In this document: piece after piece, positions 60,143 through 64,000 of the stretch
How positions within the stretch are numbered: position 1 is the first letter of the stretch
How the letters are laid out: every line of letters starts with the position of its first letter
Source of the DNA: Allofrancisella inopinata
Lineage (GTDB): Bacteria > Pseudomonadota > Gammaproteobacteria > Francisellales > Francisellaceae
NCBI RefSeq assembly: GCF_012222965.1
Contig: NZ_CP038241.1
Span: 1 to 64,000, forward strand
Reading direction: 5' to 3'
Length of the DNA stretch: 64,000 nt
Notes under the pieces: generated by a model
Database searches by the model: none
Seen by the model: only the letters and a program-made list of their open reading frames with translations
Told to the model about the DNA's origin: nothing
Made by a program: the position numbers and the translations under genes

Positions 60143-61448
60143 TGTGTAAATTCAGTTACATGAATCTCTGGATTCTATCCTCAAACTCAATAGCGAAATA
60201 AGGCATAGCCTCATTCCAATATCTGACAGGCATAGACCATTTTTTAGTCAAATAATCTATAGCCAAGTACAAAGATTTGAAAACAGAGTCATCCTTAGGA
60301 AACAGCTTTTTATTTTTAATAACTTTCCTAAACTGACTATTAAGCGATTCTATCGCATTAGTAGTATAAATAACTTTACGAATTTTTGGTGGGTATTGCA
60401 AGAATACGGTTAAATTATCCCAGTTATTTGTCCATGATTTTGAAATTAAAGGATATTTAGCGTCATACTTATTTGCAAAGTTATCAAGTTCAGATTGAGC
60501 TATTTCAATGGTATCAGCATCATATATTTTCTTTAACTCTCTAGCTACCTCTTTTTTGTCTTTATATGGCACATACTTAAGACTATTACGAATTTGATGA
60601 ACCATACAAAGCTGATGCTTTGTCTCAGGGTATATAGCTTGTATAGCATCAGACATACCTTTTAAATTATCAGTACATGCTATAAATATATCCTGTAAGC
60701 CTCTATTCTTTAATTCAGTAAATACTCCTAGCCAATATTTAGCACCTTCATTTTGACTGATCCAAAGACCTAATACATCCTTATGACCAGTTAACGATAT
60801 GCCAAGAGCCACATACACAGCTTTATTAATAATATGCTTGTCTTCTCTAACTTTAACGACTATACAGTCAAAAAACACTATTGGATAAACTGACTCTAAA
60901 GGTCTATTTTGCCATGCTTTAACATCATCAATAATAGCTTCTGTAACATCACTTATAAAGCTTGTACTTATCTTTGTATCATATAACTCAAATAACTGTT
61001 GTTGGATATCTGTAGTACTCATACCTTTAGCATACAAAGATATTATTTTTTGGTCTAATCCATTTATCTTTGTTACTCTTTTGGGAACTATTTGAGGCTC
61101 AAAGTTACTATCTCTATCTCTAGGAATTGATATATCTATATTACCAGTATCCGTAGATAAACTTTTATTACTATAGCCATTTCTAGCATTTGAAGAGTTA
61201 CTGCGTTGATGCTTTGAGTAGCCAAGATGACTATTCATTTCTGTATCTAGTGCTTTTTCTAATAATCGTTTTGTTAGTTGCTTTAGCAAACCATCTTTCT
61301 CAAACATTTGATTAACATCAACACCTGAATCTATTATTTGATCTGCAATAACTGAGTAAATATCTTCTGACTTCTTATTCTTAGACATCGTTTCTATCCT
61401 TAATATTTTGCTAGATATAATCTAGCAGGTTAATTAAGAATTTACACA
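60143..61448 (-). mobile_element. IS256-family element
   Basis: Inverted ends TGTGTAAATTC (60143-60153) and GAATTTACACA (61438-61448) enclose one intact transposase gene. No target duplication is obvious, perhaps because it landed in older IS debris. Confidence 0.85.
60156..61388 (-). CDS. IS256-family transposase
   Basis: This mutator-type transposase of 410 aa is full length for the family. It has the N-terminal ALDTEMNSHLGYSKHQRSNS-like start. It also has SIPRDRDSNFEPQIVPK and the catalytic pattern D in FFDCIVVKV, D in FIACTDNLKG, E in TTNAIESLNSQFRK. The frame is intact, so this copy may be active. Confidence 0.95.
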   Translation of the reverse strand: MSKNKKSEDIYSVIADQIIDSGVDVNQMFEKDGLLKQLTKRLLEKALDTEMNSHLGYSKHQRSNSSNARNGYSNKSLSTDTGNIDISIPRDRDSNFEPQIVPKRVTKINGLDQKIISLYAKGMSTTDIQQQLFELYDTKISTSFISDVTEAIIDDVKAWQNRPLESVYPIVFFDCIVVKVREDKHIINKAVYVALGISLTGHKDVLGLWISQNEGAKYWLGVFTELKNRGLQDIFIACTDNLKGMSDAIQAIYPETKHQLCMVHQIRNSLKYVPYKDKKEVARELKKIYDADTIEIAQSELDNFANKYDAKYPLISKSWTNNWDNLTVFLQYPPKIRKVIYTTNAIESLNSQFRKVIKNKKLFPKDDSVFKSLYLAIDYLTKKWSMPVRYWNEAMPYFAIEFEDRIQRFM

Positions 61449-61466
61449 TTTATTTGGAAAGTCCCG

Positions 61467-61539
61467 AATGAAGCTATGCCTTATTTCATTATTCACTTTG
61501 AAGATAGATTGCAGGTTTATCTGTAAAACTATTTACACA
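61467..61539 (+). pseudogene. Remnant of a second IS256-type transposase end
   Basis: NEAMPYFIIHFEDRLQVYL on the plus strand matches the C-terminus of the IS256 transposase (NEAMPYFAIEFEDRIQ). It is followed by TTTACACA (61532-61539), the same terminal repeat. It is the last piece of another element in the opposite orientation. Confidence 0.8.
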
Positions 61540-61559
61540 GTTTAATGGAGAGGCTCCTA

Positions 61560-62032
61560 ATTTCAATACCAGTTTTCTTGCCAGTTCATTAATTGTATAG
61601 CATGCTTTACGCTTTAGACGTTCTCTACCCGCTTTATCTTTTTCTACTACAAAGTTTTCCTTAGTTTGTACTTCAAAGCCTACAGGAATATTAGCATCTC
61701 CAACATGGATTAAAGCACTAATAAGTTTTATGCCTTTAACTGCTCTGCCTACAGAATGATCATAAAACCAGTTTACTACCTCATTGACCTTACTATCAGA
61801 TTTAGGACTTATTGTATTGTCTATAGATAATACTTTTGACTTATCTTTGTAAGTTTTTAAAATGCCTTTACCTTTTAACCAGATATTTTTATTCTCATAG
61901 CTACCAACCTTTAACATCCTGGAAAAACTATGATGTTTTATTAGTCCATCTAACATACTTGAACACATTGTCGCACTTGCTTGGGAATGTTAGCATAACA
62001 AATATTCTGTATATAAAGTCGCTAATTCTCGT
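61560..62032 (-). pseudogene. Remnant of IS element A transposase
   Basis: The N-terminal half of the IS A transposase (about residues 1-160) is preserved with differences. A TAA stop splits the early part (EYLLC*HSQAS), and it ends abruptly after LARKLVLK near 61560. It lies directly against the truncated Gln-repeat gene, so this element is likely what removed that gene's 5' end. Confidence 0.85.
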
Positions 62033-63598
62033 AGTTTTAAATGTCGTGAATTTTCTTGTAAAAGACAAGGTGGTAAGCAAATTCGTTCAGTAAAGCATTA
62101 TTGGGGGCTTCAAGATCAATATTGGGGAGATCATAAAAAACCATATAAAAACGTAGTAGTAAGTGTGGGCGTATTTACGTATGGTGCCATTCAACTAATA
62201 TTTAAATGGGAAAAAGAATTTGAGACTAATAAATTCATTGATTTTTCTAAACTAAAAGGTTGTTCTAGCTTTGCTCATGGAACACAAGTAGAAGACAAAG
62301 GATATCACTTAGATCCTTTTTCTCCGCCTAAAGGTCCATGGGATATATACTACAACCAACCATATGGTAGTATTTTAACAGCTAGTTTTCCTTCTTTTTA
62401 TGAACGCCTATATATGCGAGTTTTCGGTAAATGGTCTCGTGATGGTAAAGGAAAAAACTCCTGTGTCATGTATATGGGGGCCAATAGAGAGCTTAATCTT
62501 GCTAACTTACGTGATAACGGACAAATTACTTATATTGGTGATAAGGTTCAAAAAAACCTCCAAAAGCTCGTAACTGGAACTGCCTCGCATGATGATAAGA
62601 TTATGGATATATCTATAAGTCCATGGATTTCGCCTGTCCTAACAGAAGACCAAAAAAGACAAGAGTATATTTCTGCTTTCGAATCAGCATCTCGTGCTGT
62701 AGGTTTGGGTCTTATACATCTCAACGAATTTACCTATTTTAGTTCTACAAAGTTTAAGGTGTCTAACGTTTTAGATTTTATCGCTAAGTATAAGTTGCCG
62801 CGTAGGGTAGAGTTATTTAGCTGTCGTGGTCTTGAAAATGGTGATCGGGATGGTGGCTACAAGAGAGTTATATGGTGTAATAAAAACAATGAAGGGTATT
62901 CTATTATGCAGGCATTACAATTGCAAGATACTAATATTCATGCACCAGAAGATGAAGAAAGTTTTGGTAATAATATGGAACGTATCCATCAAAGCTACAA
63001 TGTCAAGAACGTTTCTTTAGATAAATTTAACAAAAATATTAAAATTATTGGAGATCAAAAAGCTACTCAACGAGAAACATTTAATAAACTACTTAATAAC
63101 ATTAGACAGATGCAAGCATTGGTAGATACTGACCTTAACATTAACAACGACATCTCAGCGGAACAAATTTATAGAAGTTCTATTCCTATGAAAAACCTTG
63201 AAGGTAAAGAAGGTTCATACACAGAAGATTTTGATGCTTTTATGCCTCAGCAACAGCAACAAATGTATCAAAAGGATCGTAGCTTAAGTCCACCGCATAG
63301 GAATGCTTTTATACCTCAGCAACAGCAGCAAATGTTTCAAAAGGAGCGTAGTTTAAGTCCACCGCATAGGAATGCTTTTATGCCTCAACAGCAGCAACAG
63401 AAAGGATTTATTAATACGCAAAGAGGTTTTTATAACGAAACTAATCGTAGTTTAAGCCCAATACCTCAGAGAAATGCTATTATCCCTCAGCAGCAGCAGA
63501 ATGATGTTATGATAGGGAAATATAAGAAAAGCTATTTATTACAATTAATAGCTCAACATAAAAAATTATCCATTCCACATACTGAAGCTTATATATAG
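62033..63598 (+). pseudogene. 5'-truncated gene with Gln-rich tandem repeats
   Basis: The frame is open from IS debris at about 62033 to the stop at 63598 (about 521 aa) and looks coding from the first codon (FKCREFSCKRQGGKQIRSV), although no start appears before GTG 62165. The original 5' end is probably lost. The middle (about residues 60-300) resembles, loosely, the putative-adhesin Stv type domain (FAHGTQ; LPRRVELFSCRG), which I offer only as a lead. The C-terminal end has three 69-bp units around 63230-63470: NAFxPQQQQQMxQK then RSLSPPHR, plus a partial fourth (RNAIIPQQQQ). Such Gln-rich, SPP-containing repeats suggest an effector or surface protein. Confidence 0.6.
63233..63510 (+). repeat. 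69-bp tandem repeat with poly-Gln units
   Basis: The unit encodes about 23 aa: NAF-[MI]-PQQQQQ-M-[YF]-QK-[DE]-RSLSPPHR. Two units are nearly perfect, a third has an insert (GFINTQRGFYNET) and a fourth is partial. Repeat number may vary between strains. Confidence 0.85.
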
Positions 63599-64000
63599 AA
63601 AAGCAATTCCGGACTTAAAACTCAATTTATTATTCCCTGACAGTGAGGATGAAGATAACTAAACAGCCCTCACCTTGAAGAAAAATAAACAAAAACAAAA
63701 AATTTTTTCATATACTTTAAAACTTTATGACATCAAATTATTATTAAATAACAGCGTAAGTAAAAGTTATATTTCACTAAAGAATTTAAATTTTAGTATT
63801 TTCCTTATAATGGTATTACATCTATATTTAATGGTTGTTAGATTGTAGTCTGAGAGGTTACTAAATAATTGAAAGGAACCATGGGTGTAGTTTATTAGGT
63901 TTTGTCGGTAAAGTTTTGCTTCAATTCTATTTATACTATATTATTTTTACTAATTTAATTTAAATCTTGGTTATTAATGTTTTCTAGATCTTTCGGTAGT
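63599..64000. other. Terminal intergenic region
   Basis: This AT-rich stretch of about 400 bp has no supported gene. It includes a short ATTCCGGACTT like that of the palindrome at 50265, and nothing else I can call. Confidence 0.4.

Overview
The window is AT-rich, single-chromosome bacterial DNA from the genus Francisella. The clearest markers are a tmRNA whose tag peptide ends NDSNFAAVAKAA, a Francisella-like 16S rRNA, DUF3568 lipoproteins, an LbtU/FupA-like outer-membrane protein and a carboxylesterase of the F. tularensis type. The heavy load of insertion sequences (IS3, IS4/IS701-like, IS30, IS6, ISAs1, IS110 and IS256 types, many broken or nested) suggests an environmental or host-adapted lineage such as the fish-pathogen or philomiragia side of the genus. 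That placement is inference. The sequence starts exactly at dnaA, so base 1 is probably the conventional start of the chromosome.

Layout. 1-6.1 kb: dnaA-dnaN, a secreted chitinase, a 141-bp MITE and a DUF4156 lipoprotein. 6.2-12.3 kb (minus): tmRNA, then pyrB, carB and carA for pyrimidine and arginine precursor synthesis. 12.8-31.3 kb (almost all plus): GDSL lipase, RNase II-like enzyme, a cluster of three perfect DnaA boxes, the carboxylesterase-hemC-crcB-lipoprotein operon, a Gly-rich lipoprotein, a small zinc protein, a nitrate/taurine-type ABC importer without its binding protein, an LbtU-like porin, the CPA antiporter-gamma carbonic anhydrase-lolB-ispE overlapping operon, tRNA-Gln, an M14 peptidase and yggT-yggU. 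31.3-33.1 kb (minus): a GNAT and a RimK-like ligase.

33.2-41 kb is an IS graveyard: an IS3 element split by an IS4-like element, a decayed IS30 split by a second IS4-like element, an IS6 remnant and an ISAs1 remnant. Two cargo genes sit inside it: a MORN-repeat exported protein and an orphan 433-aa protein whose N-terminal half carries TIKI/TraB/ChaN-like motifs. 41.2-49.3 kb is ordinary again: comEC, a DUF1275 protein, a CLC channel, three tandem DUF3568 lipoproteins and an amino-acid permease.

49.3-64 kb: an IS110 remnant, an 86-bp inverted repeat enclosing a second copy of the 141-bp MITE, a lipoprotein, then a complete rRNA operon (16S, tRNA-Ile, tRNA-Ala, 23S, 5S) with a strong A-tract promoter. 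Next comes an IS that has inserted into another copy of itself, a secreted-protein gene broken in an A run, an IS256 element, more IS debris, and a 5'-truncated gene with Gln-rich 69-bp tandem repeats that may be an effector or surface protein.

The core genes are standard. The novelty candidates are the TIKI-like islet gene, the truncated Gln-repeat gene, the DnaA-box cluster 16 kb from dnaA, and the nested IS and MITE structures. I found no CRISPR array, prophage or recognisable defence system.
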